Shown: piece by piece, positions 1 to 11,359 of the stretch
Numbering within the stretch: position 1 is the stretch's first letter
Layout of the letters: every line of letters starts with the position of its first letter
NCBI GenBank assembly: GCA_963920705.1
Contig: OY987237.1
Span: forward strand, 13,732,601 to 13,796,600
Direction: 5' to 3'
From: Odiellus spinosus
Taxonomy: Eukaryota; Arthropoda; Arachnida; Opiliones; Phalangiidae
DNA length: 64,000 nucleotides
Notes under the pieces: model-generated
Told to the model about the DNA's origin: nothing
What the model saw: the letters and a program-made list of their open reading frames with translations, nothing else
The model's database searches: none
Made by a program: the position numbers and the translations under genes

Positions 1-82
1 TGGGAATTTTACCCATACAGAGAGGAGCGCTATATGGAACATTGGAGTAGTAGACTTCAAAGGAGGGTTTCATCGGCTTCTG
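1..82 (+). mobile_element. MITE-A copy 1, cut by window edge
   Basis: Only the 3' end is inside the window: the arm that contains the CATACAGAGAGG word, ending in CATCGGCTTCTG. It is subfamily I by its TATGGAACATTGG word. The right flank is MITE-B sequence, so this copy landed inside a B element. Confidence 0.9.
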
Positions 83-165
83 GTGAACACGTGACGTTTA
101 AAACGATTCCTGGCGATTTGAATAGATCGTTTCAAATCGATTAAGAAATACTAGTGTGACCGTAA
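83..165 (-). mobile_element. MITE-B copy 1, terminal remnant
   Basis: The end AATCGATTAAGAAATACTAG followed by TGTGACCGTA matches the end of the complete B copy at 27644-27875. The rest lies left of the window, beyond the MITE-A insertion. Confidence 0.65.
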
Positions 166-701
166 CTTATGTAAAACCTAAAAGAGATTAAGTCTGATTT
201 GTGTTTATTTCTACACCCTGTTTATTATTTTTTTCCAATATAATATACCTTTCGTTCACCCTTCGTGAATAACCTTTTAAGGATAAAATAATTTTTCACC
301 ACCAACGTTTGCTAAAGCCAATTTTAGGAAGAAACAAGAAGTAGATAGAGCAAAAAAAAATCCTGAAAAATTCTCTTCAATTGGCGCATCAAAAGATAAC
401 CAGCCAGCAAACAAGTCTCGAACAAAAAAGTAATATAGTGAAGGTAAAGACTCCTTAAAGATGGGGAGGGTATGGATGCGTGTTCCGCCGCTATATAAAG
501 CTACGAGAGTTTCAGAAGAAAATAAGGCCAATAATTCATTTTAAACGGAGCTCGTAACTATGGTAAAAGTTATAAAGGGGGAGTAGAAGATGGGATAAAA
601 ATCAATTTAAAAACAAATTTTTTTCTGGTTCGAAATTTTAAAGAGAAAGTGAAATGGCAGAAGTTTTATTTCTTCTGATATCAGAATGGATAATTGAATC
701 G
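166..701. other. unassigned AT-rich stretch
   Basis: I see no repeat end, promoter or convincing frame here. A short open frame on the minus strand (277-531) lacks supporting signals. Confidence 0.5.
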
Positions 702-884
702 CCTATCTTAAAAGATAACAGATGAATAATAAAGCAGTAAAACTAACTAAATCACGTACGCGTCTGCCTACCCATCATCTAAAGCATACACGAACAAAGT
801 CATTTTTGTAAGTTACTTTTGCCGTTAAAGGACGCTTATGAACGCCAGGTTTTGTTAAATTCATCTTTATATATTAAGATAGGT
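702..884. mobile_element. MITE-F copy 1, one arm damaged
   Basis: The ends CCTATCTTAAAAGATAA and ATATTAAGATAGG are inverted and match copy F2. The right arm keeps the family word TTGCCGTTAAAGGACGC. The matching word is missing from the left arm, so it is an old, partly deleted copy. Confidence 0.6.
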
Positions 885-1737
885 GTGGATTTTTAATAGT
901 TGCGAGTTGGAATAGATTACTATAGGAGCAAATATATATATATACACGTCGTCTTCCGGGTGAGTTTAAATTAAAATTATGAGTCAAAGTTTTTAAAGAT
1001 AAACTTCGAATTTTAAACAAATTTTTAAAATTTCACTTAATTTCTTTTAATTTTTGCACCTAATTTTTTCATATCCCCAAAGTTTCCCCAAATTTTTGGC
1101 ATATCTTTTATTAAATTCGGACTTTTCGATGACGTCATGGGTAAAATTTAAATTTCCTGACGTTTTTCTTTCATTTTGACATAATTTCAAATCCCAATAG
1201 TTCTTGGACCTATTTTTAAATTGGTTTTCTGTTACCTGCCATTAGAAAATCATTCCTTTTATTTATTTTGCTTAAAACTTAAGATTTTTACTTAAGATTT
1301 ACAGAAACTCTTCGCGCGTTATCTTCTAAGGGCGCGTTTTCTAACAAGATTTGGCCCATCAAAACCAATGTGAATTCACCTTAATATCGAAACAAAAACC
1401 CAAAATAATCTTGATTGGAAACGCGAGCTACTAAATCAAAATCAATTTAGATTCCTCTTAAACATTTCACTGCGCCTTTAAAGTCAGTTTGGTTGGTGGC
1501 GGTTGTTCAAGGATTTTCTAAATTTCTTTTTTTATTCTTTACTCGGGAATAAAAGCGGGTAAGAAAGGGGAGAAAATATAAAAAGAAATAAATACATAAG
1601 TTGGGTAATTGGCGTCGAATTTTCTTTACGCTCAAAAAGAGCCCACAGTTTCTCTACGCGAAGCGAGGCAACCAACTAGACGAACTAAAATTGAGATGAT
1701 TTTTATTATTTTCCTAGTATTTTTATCGTTTGTTTAA
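885..1737. other. unassigned AT-rich stretch
   Basis: It includes a short TA run near 933-944. At 953-975 there is CTTCCGGGTGAGTTTAAA, which resembles the inner word of family E. No gene is supported. Confidence 0.5.
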
Positions 1738-2438
1738 AGGGAAGGTGAAGAGGATTGTTTTATTGATTCTTCTTCTAAAAAAATATCATTTTTGAGTAGT
1801 AAAAATCGGTAATCGAAAACCTTCCGATTTTGGCATCCAATTAAAATCAAAAGACGCGCTAAATCTCGTTCTTGATCATTTCCACGCCCACAATCGTTCG
1901 TATCAGAGCGCGTGTCACGGATATTTTATGGAGTTAAAGGCGGGAAGTTTTTTGATTAGTCGGAAGTTCTACTTTTAATTAAGTGCCAATTAAAATCTGA
2001 ATATTTTTTTTCCCCAAAATTCTGACATTACAAGGTTGCCACAGTTTTTTAGATTAAAATTCCCTGACTTTTAAAGGTTTTTCCCTGACCTTTTCCAACG
2101 ATTTTCCCTGACTGTTTCGGCTAATACTACCCAATTTTTAACCTTTTATTTTTTAAATAATCGCATTCGCCAAACTTTTTGCATGCGTATCTATGTTTAA
2201 ATCCAACTGACACGGTCAGCTGAGAATCTTTTCCGCGGATAATGATTGTAATTTCCTGACTTCTAGAAAGATCTTAAAATTTCCTGACCTTTTGGGTTCA
2301 TTTTCAAATTCCCTGACTTTTCCTTGTTTTCCCTGACCTGTGGCAACCCTGGACAAGTAGATTTTCAGAATGTTTAAATTAGCAAATTAATAGTAAAAAA
2401 CCGATGAAAAGAACTTGTTTTTCATTTTCACCTTCCCG
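1738..2438. mobile_element. TTAA-type MITE (J4), interrupted by D1
   Basis: The left end AGGGAAGGTGAAGAGG and the right end (reverse complement CGGGAAGGTGAAAATG) are inverted repeats. TTAA stands immediately outside each end, at 1734-1737 and 2439-2442, as expected for a TTAA-duplicating transposon. Removing the nested D1 copy leaves about 383 bp. No coding capacity is seen, so it would need a transposase from elsewhere. TTAA duplication is known for piggyBac and Kolobok; I cannot choose between them. Confidence 0.6.
2033..2350 (+). mobile_element. family D copy 1, nested in J4
   Basis: Starts AGGTTGCCACAG and ends CTGTGGCAACCCT, an inverted pair. Between them are phrases built on TTCCCTGACTTTT and a central part with GACACGGTCAGCT. 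It has no expanded tandem array, so it approximates the unexpanded form of the family. No clean target duplication was found. Confidence 0.75.
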
Positions 2439-2680
2439 TTAAGGACGGATTTTCTTGTTCGGAGAAATATTAAATTTTCTTGGATTGAATTTATATGGAC
2501 TCTTTGTTAAAAAGCGGTATGCAAAGTTAGAAAAGAAAAAAAATGGGTTGATTTATACGTAATATAAAATCTAATAAGGAATAAAAGTGTAGTTACGCTA
2601 CTTTGATTCGGATAATTGGGTTACTTTTAGACAATTGATATGATTAGGATTTATTACGATAATTTCAAGTTATTTTAAGT
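2439..2680. other. unassigned AT-rich stretch
   Basis: No repeat end or gene signal recognised. Confidence 0.4.
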
Positions 2681-2857
2681 TTCTCGCCTAAGCAAAGGGG
2701 CCTTTGCTCATTGGTTTTAGATCGTTCAAGGAGAAAATAATTCAGGATCTCAATGAATCAAGCTAAGCCTATTTTCCGGGTAAGTTTTAAAAACATACAG
2801 ATGGATTAGATCTATTTAAAAAATAAATAATTAAACTTGTTAGGTTGCATTATCCCT
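2681..2857. mobile_element. family E copy 1
   Basis: Carries the E core GCTAAGCCTATTTTCCGGGT followed by AAGTTTTAAA. It ends GGTTGCATTATCCCT next to TTAA. The left part GGCCTTTGCTCATTGG matches the centre of the full palindromic copy at 19026-19500, so this is roughly the right half of an element. Confidence 0.65.
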
Positions 2858-3414
2858 TTAAAGAATATAAAATTAATCTAATTAATCTTGTTTCATTACT
2901 TCATACAAAAGCACACGGTTAAAATAAATTCTAAACTACATGCGTCTTAAATATATTCAATAAAACGAACAATGGTATTAATTATGTTCTTAATTTCAAT
3001 TTTTTTTTTTAGTAAAATTCAATCATTTTCTATACTTTACATACGCATTGTAGGTACCGAGCTAGCCTACGCGTAATTAACTTTACGTACAAACGTATAA
3101 GAAAAGAAATTCGGTTTCATGCCTTTTCTATATGAAAGAAAAAGATTTAAAAGAAAAAGGAGGAGGCCGGTGAAAAAAAAAAAAAATTTTCGTTATCGAT
3201 TTTAGGGCAAGCGTAAATCACCTTGGCGCTTTTAAACCTGAGGCCTAAAGCGAGAAAAAAAGAATGCCCAAAGAATAAAAGAGAAGAAATTCCACTTTAA
3301 AGGAAAAATGAAAAGGGAAATTTAAATTAGTTAATAGAGTAGTATACATGGGACCAGGGAAATGATTTTTTCATATCGCATTTAGGAATATCAGAAGTGA
3401 TTAATAAAATATGA
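2858..3414. other. unassigned AT-rich stretch
   Basis: Homopolymer-rich. I see no repeat end or gene. Confidence 0.4.
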
Positions 3415-4030
3415 GAAATAACACTAATTATAGAAAAACAAGGGAGAAATAACACTAAAACTATTGAAAAACCATGGGAAAATAATACAAACTATAAAAA
3501 CCATTGGAAAAATAAAATCAGAAGCCGATGAAACCCTTCTTTGAAGTCTACTACTCTAATGTTCCATATAGCGCGCCTCTCTGTATGGGTAAAATTCCTA
3601 ATTTTACGAGATCAGAGGGGTCCTACTTCATCCCCCCTGTCTACGCAAAATTGGAAATTCTCTCTCCACAAACGACGACGTTTTTTGGACGAACTCCGAG
3701 GCTGCTAGAGATATTCGCTCGACGAACTCCCCCTCCGATAATATCTACCGTTAGGAGGCGTACGAATCGCGCTTTTTGAAACTAACCCATACAGAGAGGG
3801 GTAGACAAGACCATGGAGTAATAGACTTCGAAGGAGGGTTTCATCGGCTTCTGATAAAATTAAAATCAAAAACTATGGGAAATATAACACTAAAATTATT
3901 TAAAAGCCATGGGAGAAATAACACTAAAACTATTGAAAAACCATGGGAGAAATAACACTAAAACTACTGAAAAACATAGGAAAAATAACACTAATTTTAA
4001 TTATAATAAAATATAGGAGAAATAATAGAA
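3415..4030. repeat. minisatellite split by a MITE-A
   Basis: Degenerate units of roughly 37 bp built on GGGAGAAATAACACTAAAAC plus TATTGAAAAACCAT repeat on both sides of MITE-A copy 2 (3415-3518 and 3854-4030). The array existed before the insertion, because the 7-bp duplication is array sequence. Confidence 0.7.
3519..3853 (-). mobile_element. MITE-A copy 2
   Basis: Full length, with exact TSD ATAAAAT at 3512-3518 and 3854-3860. Subfamily II by GCTTTTTGAAACTAACCC and the GATCAGAGG word. It sits inside the minisatellite 3415-4030. Confidence 0.92.
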
Positions 4031-4634
4031 ACACTGCTCTTAAATAACATCCGAAAACCATATAATACTACAAATAATTAGAGATTTTAAATGAAAGAAA
4101 ATTTCGGGGCCTGGTGAGAGCATGGGTGATATATAAACCAGTGTTTAAATCTTGAAGGGATCGGGGGTTCACTCATAATCTGATGTGGTGAAGGTGAAAA
4201 ATAAAACATGTTCACAAATATAATGTCGTTAATTGATTTTTTCCTTTCTTTTCACCGTGCCTTTAAAGCTTACAGGCGTAAAATAAGAATTTCCAGAAGC
4301 GAAAGAATAGGGACGTTTGGATTTGTGTATAAAACTTAAAGCCCAAGAAATGTTAAGTGTGCTATATAGCTGCGCGCCCCGGCCGTGTGGTGGAGTGCGT
4401 GTACTCCAAGTTTCGAATACTATAGCTGCAACCTCCATGGGCATGCTTTTGATGGATCGATGGCTTCCTTTCACATCAAAGATTCCAACCTTTCATTCCT
4501 TTTATTTAAACTATACAGTTCATTTCTTTCAGCCAAGGAAGTCCAAGTACAATTTTATATATTTAGAAACGATAATCTATTTCATATCTAGCTTTGAATT
4601 AATTAACACTAATTAGTTTAAATTAGTATAATAC
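4031..4634. other. unassigned stretch with a small GC-rich patch
   Basis: Position 4370-4445 is GC-richer and has a hairpin TGGAGT/ACTCCA plus a TTCGAA word. It only weakly recalls a tRNA-derived SINE head. The short frame at 4317-4616 shows no protein features. Confidence 0.4.
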
Positions 4635-4932
4635 CAGAAGCCGATGAAACCCTCCTTTGAAGTCTATTACTCCCGGGTCTTGTCTACCCCTCTCTGTATG
4701 GGTTATTCTGAAAAGGCGCGATTCGTATGCCTCCTAACGGTAGATGTTTTCGGAGCGGGAGCTCGTCGAGCGAATATCTCTAGCAGCCTTGGAGTTCGTC
4801 CAAAAAACGTCGTCGTTTGTGGAGAGAGAGAATTTCCAATTTTCCGTAGACAGGGGGGATGAAGTAGGACCCCTTCTAACTCGTAAAATTGGGAATTTTA
4901 CCCATACAGAGAGGAGCGCTATATGGAACATT
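4635..4932 (+). mobile_element. MITE-A copy 3, 3' truncated
   Basis: Intact 5' end; subfamily I. Homology stops in TATGGAACATT, losing about the last 40 bp including the 3' terminus. No TSD can be read. Confidence 0.9.
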
Positions 4933-6107
4933 TATTTTGATGGCTAAGTTATTGGAACGAAGAATGTGGTTGTTGGAGTTGTAATAAGATGGCATAAAGA
5001 TAAAAGCTACGGCGTATTGATACGCGATACTAAAGCTCATAGAAAAAGTAGTCTCCGATAACTCTACCAGACTGGCACCAGACTAAAACATCGCGTAATT
5101 CATTCACCAACGATGACGTATTTATCAGATTTCAAACATATCTCACCATGGAGGTTCATTACCACCCTAACCAATTTTTCTCCTAGCCTGTAACCATTTC
5201 CTTTATTAATTCTTACTTAGCAAACGTAACTTTAGCTTGTGGAATATATATATATATATATAAACAGGAGAAAAAGAAAAGTACTTCGTAATAATCGCTA
5301 GACAAGCGCCTTATGTACCGTCTTTACGGAAGTCTGAGAGGTTTCGCGATCGGGCCTTGGTGATGAGGACTATATAGAAACTTCGCTAGCTAGCTCTGGT
5401 TGTAGGATATACTACGGACTGCCTGGCGCTTGGGCAAACAAAGCGACGAGACTCTCTATAATCAGGAACACACAATAAGCTTGTCCTCAGATGAAAAGGA
5501 TCATTGTGATTTGCGAGCAAATTGACTCTGAAAATGCGCTTCAAGAACCCGCGAGTCCACTAGCTAGCTAGCTAGCTATAGCTGCCAGATATACGAGCCA
5601 TGGTTTTAAGAGGATTGGTTGGTTACTATATATTGTCCAATATTTAAGGAACTCCCATACCTTGAAAAGGTTGACGAGATTTAAAACTTAATTTAAATTT
5701 ATTTTCGATTTATGAGCTAGAAATTTTCGAGATAATTATTCTAATACTTAGTTTTATTTTTAATCAAGGATTTGTTGAGCGTTTTAAAGATTTTTTATCG
5801 GAATTTGTATATTAATAATTTAATAATATAAATTAATAAGTTGCGAATAGATAATCTGAATTGAAATCTCGAATTTGAATTGAGAGGGGAAATTAGTTCA
5901 ATTATTACAAATATATCTACCTACAATTGTTAACAAGTACCAAGCTAAGATTACGCCCACCAATATCTCTTCGAGAAATGACCACATTCGAGGAATGGCC
6001 TCTCGAAATTGTGTGCCTAACAATAAAGCGAATTATGGGAAAAACCTATTTTTTTGTGAATGCAAAAAAACACAATTTTCTCCTCTCTTTTTAACATTCA
6101 CCCTTAT
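4933..6107. other. unassigned stretch with short simple repeats
   Basis: Contains an AT run near 5245-5262 and a TAGC run near 5562-5580. Nothing gene-like. Confidence 0.45.
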
Positions 6108-6391
6108 CAGAGTTGCCACAGTTTTTTCAGATTCAAACTCCCTGAATCTTCCAGGTTTTCCCTGACCGTTTCAGATAATATTTCTGCTAATTTTTAACCT
6201 TTTATTTTTTATATAATTGCGTTCGCCAAACTTTGTTGCACGCGTATCTTTGTTCTAATCTATACAACTGACACGGTCAGCTTCAAATATTTTAAGCGGA
6301 TAATGATTGTAATTTCCTGGCTTCTTGAAAGATCTTTAAATTCCCTGACTTTCTTGGTTCCTTTTCAAATTCCCTGGCTTTTCCCTGACCT
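6108..6391 (+). mobile_element. family D copy 2, right end lost
   Basis: Begins AGTTGCCACAG and follows the D1 layout (GACACGGTCAGCTTC, TTGAAAGATC). It stops after TTTTCCCTGACC without the CTGTGGCAACCC terminus. Confidence 0.7.
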
Positions 6392-7391
6392 AAATTTCCC
6401 TCGTTGAAAAATTTAATGATATCACGTATAAAGAAGATTCTATTTTGATTTGACTACACGATTAAAGCTAGGCTTCAGGTTATCTCTATGATTAGTTTAC
6501 TTATGAGAGCATCATCAAACGCGCTTCCAATTCAAGCTAGAATCGTCGACTCTTCGCTATCAGCTTCATAAAGGTATTAGCTAGTGAAACGGAAGTTATA
6601 AATTTTTGAAATCTTTCTCGAGAATTCCTAATGAAATTACAGACGAGGCATCCAGCCAACGGATTTATAATTAATTAAAATTCATTTATTGTTCTAAAGA
6701 TTTGCACGTATCAGGTACTCCCCAAATTTTAACTATATATATTCTCCCGATGTATAAAGGAGCCAAAACTACTCGGATATTTCTGACGAGACCTCGCGAG
6801 GCACTCGTTCGAGCTCGAGTTCCACAAGCCTCGCCTTTTCCGCCTCTCGAAATGACTAATTAATTTTATATTTTAATTCTGGCACGAAGTTCGGTTAATT
6901 CGAGAGCCTAGGCTAATCCTTCGTGTAATTTGTTAGTACACTATACCGGTCGGGTTACGAGCAGCGCTGGCGCGAGTCAAAGAGTTTTGTCTAGCCAATA
7001 GAGCGCTAGCTCGCGGCCGAGCGCCTACGAGAATCGGAGCGAATACAACCGAAAAGCGATATAGAATATTTAAAGGGTTATTTACACGTACTTTAAAGGG
7101 AGACTGAAGTAAAAATTGATTAAAAATGGCCCTTCCCCTAGAGAAATATGTTTTGGTGTTTAATTACGACAATTAGTTTTAAATTCGATGTTTTACCTCC
7201 ATTTACTTCAGGCGTTTACAACCCTAAGAGGTGTAGCTATTCATTGACTTGCCCATCTTGTATATATTTTCGTTTGTTCTTTTATTAATTTTGGGCTTCA
7301 AAGACTGTTTTTCACGGAGCAAACATCCAAAACTACAAAATTGGTGTAAATTGTTTAAAAATCGCCAAAACGAAATTTCAATGAATAATAT
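6392..7391. other. unassigned stretch with a GC-rich patch and one TTAA-type end
   Basis: Positions 6955-7050 are GC- and CpG-rich and include a CCAATAGAGCGC word, so a promoter is conceivable but unsupported. At 7093 TTAA is followed by AGGGAGACTGAAGTAAA, and TTTACTTCAGGC lies inverted near 7202-7213. This suggests a decayed TTAA-type MITE. Confidence 0.4.
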
Positions 7392-7688
7392 CAAGAAGGA
7401 TCAGACAAGGAGAGGAAAAGTGGGGCTGCGTTGAGTTAGAGAGAGAAGAGCCAACCTCCCACTCGGGTGGAAAAGGGGATAGGAAATTCTCGAGGTATGG
7501 CCACGTGGTCACTAGCGTCGTCGGCTACTACGCGTCTCATAAAGGATCCGTTTTACAAACGTGATAACAATTTACCACGAAGCATCTCTACCCCCGTCTG
7601 TCCCCCGTTCTCCCAGAGTGGGAGTTTAGGCCGACGCAGTAGGAACCGCGCCGATCCCACTTTTCCTCTCCTTGTCTGATCCTTCTTG
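7392..7688 (+). mobile_element. MITE-H copy 1
   Basis: Inverted ends CAAGAAGGATCAGACAAGGA and its complement, 297 bp, with exact 7-bp TSD ATAATAT at 7385-7391 and 7689-7695. Interior GC-rich with a palindromic CCACGTGG at 7501-7508. No transposase frame. It shares TSD length and CA...TG ends with families A, C and G. Confidence 0.85.
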
Positions 7689-8739
7689 ATAATATTCAAA
7701 CATTTTCCATCGACGATGATTAGAAATTACGGTTAATTAACCTCGTTTCTTTCGAGAAAAGTTTGAATTTTCACAGGAATAGTAGCTACCTATTGCGTCT
7801 CAATCTTAATTACATTCATTTTTGCGAAATCTATATTTTTTTTCTGATTTTGAATTTGACAGCCAACAAAATTTCGCGAAGCTTTATATTTGAGATATTT
7901 TTATTTTGACATTTTAAGGTCAGAAAATGTATTAACTATAACCAAAAGTCTAGCACATAATTCCATAAAAGTAAACAACGACCCCTAGATTAATACTATC
8001 AACAAAGGGCCAGGTAAAGATGCCCATCACTAAAAAGAGCGAAAAAGTCATCATCCCTGTCTGGCTCGAATGATTTGGTCTCTAGCTTGATATTTTGTGT
8101 CTTTAGAAAGGGGCATAATTTAGGCGGGCCGCGCTTCGCTATATTATCTTCCCATAACTCTGGATTTTCTCCAAAGTGTGGCGCTTCCGATTCCAGTATT
8201 TACAAGGCGACTGCGGCCTCTAGAGTGTCTCGAATCATAATCTGCCGGTACTATTACCAGGACCTTTGCTGTTATGCTATGAGGCGATGTTTACTTTTAT
8301 GTGATAAACTTTTGCTAAAGCTATATATATAGAAATCTCTGTAGGAGCAGAAAATCTTAGTTTAGTCATTTTGAGACTTTTCATCCTTTAAATAAATTTT
8401 TCCTTAAATTGGAGCGAATGTTTTGATTGGTTTTATATATTTCATCGTAAAATATACTGCCCATTTTAGGCGATAAAATCAGGAGTAACTAGCCCTTAAG
8501 GCTTTAAAGGGTCGAAAAGTCATAGCGTTCTCGCGTTATACGGCCATGGAATTTCTAAGGCCTTAGTTAACTTGATCAATAAAATATATTTATTACAAGT
8601 AGCGCGTGTGATTGTCTCCTAAGTAATAAAAGCCACTGCGCTGGACAAGAATATAACCATATATCCTGGAAGAATGGCATTTATTTCGAAAGGGAAGGTG
8701 AAAAAGAATATCATTTTTTAACGTCTATATAAGTATCGT
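7689..8739. other. unassigned stretch
   Basis: Positions 8060-8260 are somewhat GC-richer and hold a short frame without an ATG start. At 8690 AGGGAAGGTGAAAAAG resembles a TTAA-type MITE end, but no partner is clear. Confidence 0.4.
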
Positions 8740-9157
8740 CAGAGGTATATAATAACCCCCTTCTGGGGGAAGTATGAAAGGTAGGCAAAATCGACGAACA
8801 ACGAGTGCCCGGCGTAAATCGCGGCGGATCGACACACCGCTTTACTCCCAAAAAATAGTTACACCATTTTGAACCTCACTAAATTTTCCCTACGCGCACT
8901 TCCGGAACTCGCGAGCTGAAGTCAACCTTCGACTCCGTTTTAACAGACAGCCCGACTCCCGAGACAGGAAGTTCTAAACACAAATCGAGCCGTCTTGTTT
9001 ATACAAAGACCATTTACTAGAGTAGCGACATTGAGAAGTCCAGCGCGAGCTAGTGGCCTAGATAGTCAGCAGCGGGCTCTTGTTGTTCGTGATTTTTAGC
9101 ATTGATAGTATAGGGGCTTTCATACTTCCCCCCGAAGGGGGTTATTATATACCTCTG
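8740..9157 (-). mobile_element. MITE-C copy 1
   Basis: 418 bp with ends CAGAGGTATATAATAACCCC inverted at both sides, and exact TSD GTATCGT at 8733-8739 and 9158-9164. Each arm has its own hairpin, CCCCC facing GGGGG. The interior is GC-rich and contains CACTTCCGGAAC, an ETS-type word. Orientation is opposite to copies 2 and 3. Confidence 0.9.
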
Positions 9158-9186
9158 GTATCGTATTCAAATCATCAGATCTGGAC

Positions 9187-9387
9187 TAAAGGGAGGGTGA
9201 AGTTGGGTAGACCTTACACGTAGGCAATTCGGCTGATCTCCATGAATCCCGCTAAGCCTATTTTCCGGGTAAGTTTTAAATTTATTTCTAGTTTAATATT
9301 TGTTTTGTAAACTTTTTATCGATGGATTAGGCCTATTTAAACGATAAGGAATCGATAAAAATTCACTTATTAGGTTGCATTCTCCCT
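9187..9387 (+). mobile_element. family E copy 2
   Basis: Left end AAAGGGAGGGTGAAG, core GCTAAGCCTATTTTCCGGGT and end GGTTGCATTCTCCCT followed by TTAA. It lacks the inverted left half seen at 19026-19500. Confidence 0.65.
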
Positions 9388-9391
9388 TTAA

Positions 9392-10030
9392 ACCACTGAG
9401 AATACCTCAATATATATACATCAAAACTTTCACAATAAATTTAATTAAGAAATAAAAATATTTCATTATCCCTTTAGACTAGAACCTAATTTAAAATCCT
9501 AAATTATGGAGAATTAGATAATCTTATCTTCTGGAAGGAGCTTTGTGTTGGGCGAATGTTTTGAAAATTAGTAAACTTAAAAGTTTGACGTGGCCTCCAA
9601 GTTTCGCAATTATCTTTCATATATAAGATTGACGGCATCGAATTAGAATTTAATTTATGTAAGATTGCTTTAGTTTTATAAAGTTTTAAGGCAATTGACA
9701 CTAGGACATTAATGAATGGTACGTAGAAATTTAACTGAGATATAAATTAAAGCGTATAGTATTCAAGATCATTTATATTCATTTTAAATTGGCGCTTTTC
9801 GAATAATTACCATAAATTTGACTTTAATTAGCATATTCGACTCAAAACCTCGATAGCTGTTAAAGATATTTAATTAGTCTAATGATTACGAGACAATTAA
9901 GTTTAAAGCAAAAGTTGAATGATGTCATTATCTATTTTCTTTCCGCTATCAACTGAATTACATCTAATTCAATCGACGAACAAAATCAGATTAAAAAAAT
10001 ATTTTTAAAACTAAATTATATAGATAATAT
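9392..10030. other. unassigned AT-rich stretch
   Basis: A TTCATTATCCCT word near 9463 resembles a TTAA-type MITE end. Nothing else seen. Confidence 0.4.
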
Positions 10031-10549
10031 CAGAAGTAGATGAAACCCTCCTTTGAAGTCTACTACTCTAATGTTCGATATAGCGCTCCTCTCTGTATGG
10101 GTAAAATTCCCAATTTTACGAGATCGGAGGGGTCCTACTTCATACCCCACTGTCTACGTAAAATTGGAAATTCTCTCTCTCTCCACAAACGACGACGTTT
10201 ATTGACGAACTCCAAGGCTGCTAGAGATATTCGCTGGACGAACTCCCGCTCCGAAAATATCTACCGTTAAGGCCCGTTTACAAAAGAGCGGAAAGCTGAA
10301 GCGTAAGCCGATGCATGGAGCAATAACAACAGGAGGCATAGGTTCATACATCGTTTAAAAATGAGATTTTGGAAACTATGCCTCCTCTTGTTATTGTTCC
10401 ATGCATCGGCTTACGCTTCAGCTTTCCGCTCTTTTGTAAACGGACCTTTAGGAGGCGTACGAATCGCGCCTTTTGAGAATAACCCATACAGAGAGGGGTA
10501 GACAAGACCAGGGAGTAATAGACTTCAAAGGAGGGTTCATCTACTTCTG
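10031..10549 (-). mobile_element. MITE-A copy 4, carrying a nested hairpin element
   Basis: Exact TSD ATAATAT at 10024-10030 and 10550-10556. Both termini carry the GTAGATG variant. It is mosaic: its left part has subfamily II words (TTCGATATAGC, GATCGGAGG), its right part subfamily I (CCTTTTGAGAATAACC). Without the insertion at 10270-10447 it is 341 bp. Confidence 0.92.
10270..10447. mobile_element. palindromic 178-bp element (family K) inside MITE-A copy 4
   Basis: Two arms of about 72 bp (AGGCCCGTTTACAAAAGAGC at the left, matching inverted at the right with only a few mismatches) surround a loop of about 35 bp. The MITE-A target reads TTA once; here TTA flanks both ends (10267-10269, 10448-10450), a 3-bp duplication. 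A 3-bp TTA duplication is typical of PIF/Harbinger, so that superfamily is inferred. No coding capacity. Confidence 0.85.
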
Positions 10550-10639
10550 ATAATATTTCTATCTACCTCGGTTTTTATATTTTTACTAAAGGTATTTAAA
10601 CAAAAATTCAAGGGATTCTGCCTCTTCATTTTATATCAT

Positions 10640-10927
10640 GGTTGCCACAGTTTTTTCAGTTTTAAAAATTCCCTGACCTTTTCCAACGATTTTCCCTGAC
10701 CGTTTCAGCTAATACTACATAATTTTAAACCTTTTTTTTTTTATAAAAAGCACTACAAACTTTGTTGCACGCGTATCTTTGTTCTAATCTATACAACTGA
10801 CACAGCTCCAAATATTTTCCGCAGATAATGATTGTAATTTCCTAGCTTCTTGAAAGATCTTTAAATTCCCTGACTTTCTTGATTCATTTTCCAATTCCCT
10901 GACTTTTCCCTGACCTGTGGCAACCCT
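10640..10927 (+). mobile_element. family D copy 3
   Basis: GGTTGCCACAG to CTGTGGCAACCCT, 288 bp, with single copies of the two phrases (CCTTTTCCAACGATTTTCC; GATTCATTTTCCAATTCC) that are amplified in other copies. Confidence 0.75.
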
Positions 10928-11359
10928 ATTTTAATATATTGGATATAAGTTTTTTTTTTCCAAATACCATTCGTGAACTCATTAGTTAGGCTATAATTTT
11001 AATGGATAAGAAGATTGAAAGTCTATTTTTTATTTCAGAAAAAAAGTGGGTTTTAGGAAATACGCCAAAAATCTTTTAAATAACCGAGTCAAGATCAAAA
11101 CCTTAGACGTTCGGTACAAAAAAAAAAAAAAAAAGTGTGGGCTCTCAAATAAGAACATTTAACAAGAGGGGTTCGCTAAAAGTTAAAACAACCTTAAATT
11201 GCGTGCCAGAACGAGCGAGAATCATCTGAAGCTCTAATCTATTTTATTTTATTTATATTTATTTTATTTGATATAGTATGGAACCTATAAAATAGCCACG
11301 TGATGTATTTCGAATAGTTTTATTAACGATCTTTCCGAAAACGTCACTCAAATTAGCTA
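10928..11359. other. unassigned AT-rich stretch
   Basis: Includes an A run near 11119-11135 and TTTATTTTA-type simple sequence. No gene. Confidence 0.4.

Noticed and set aside
3415-4030. CRISPR-like array
   Set aside because: The units are contiguous and degenerate with no unique spacers, interrupted by a transposon, in a eukaryotic context.
4376-4445. tRNA-like or SINE head
   Set aside because: An A-box-like TGGTGGAGTGC and a TTCGAA word exist, but the spacing is too short, no cloverleaf forms, and only a weak partner is seen at 49470.
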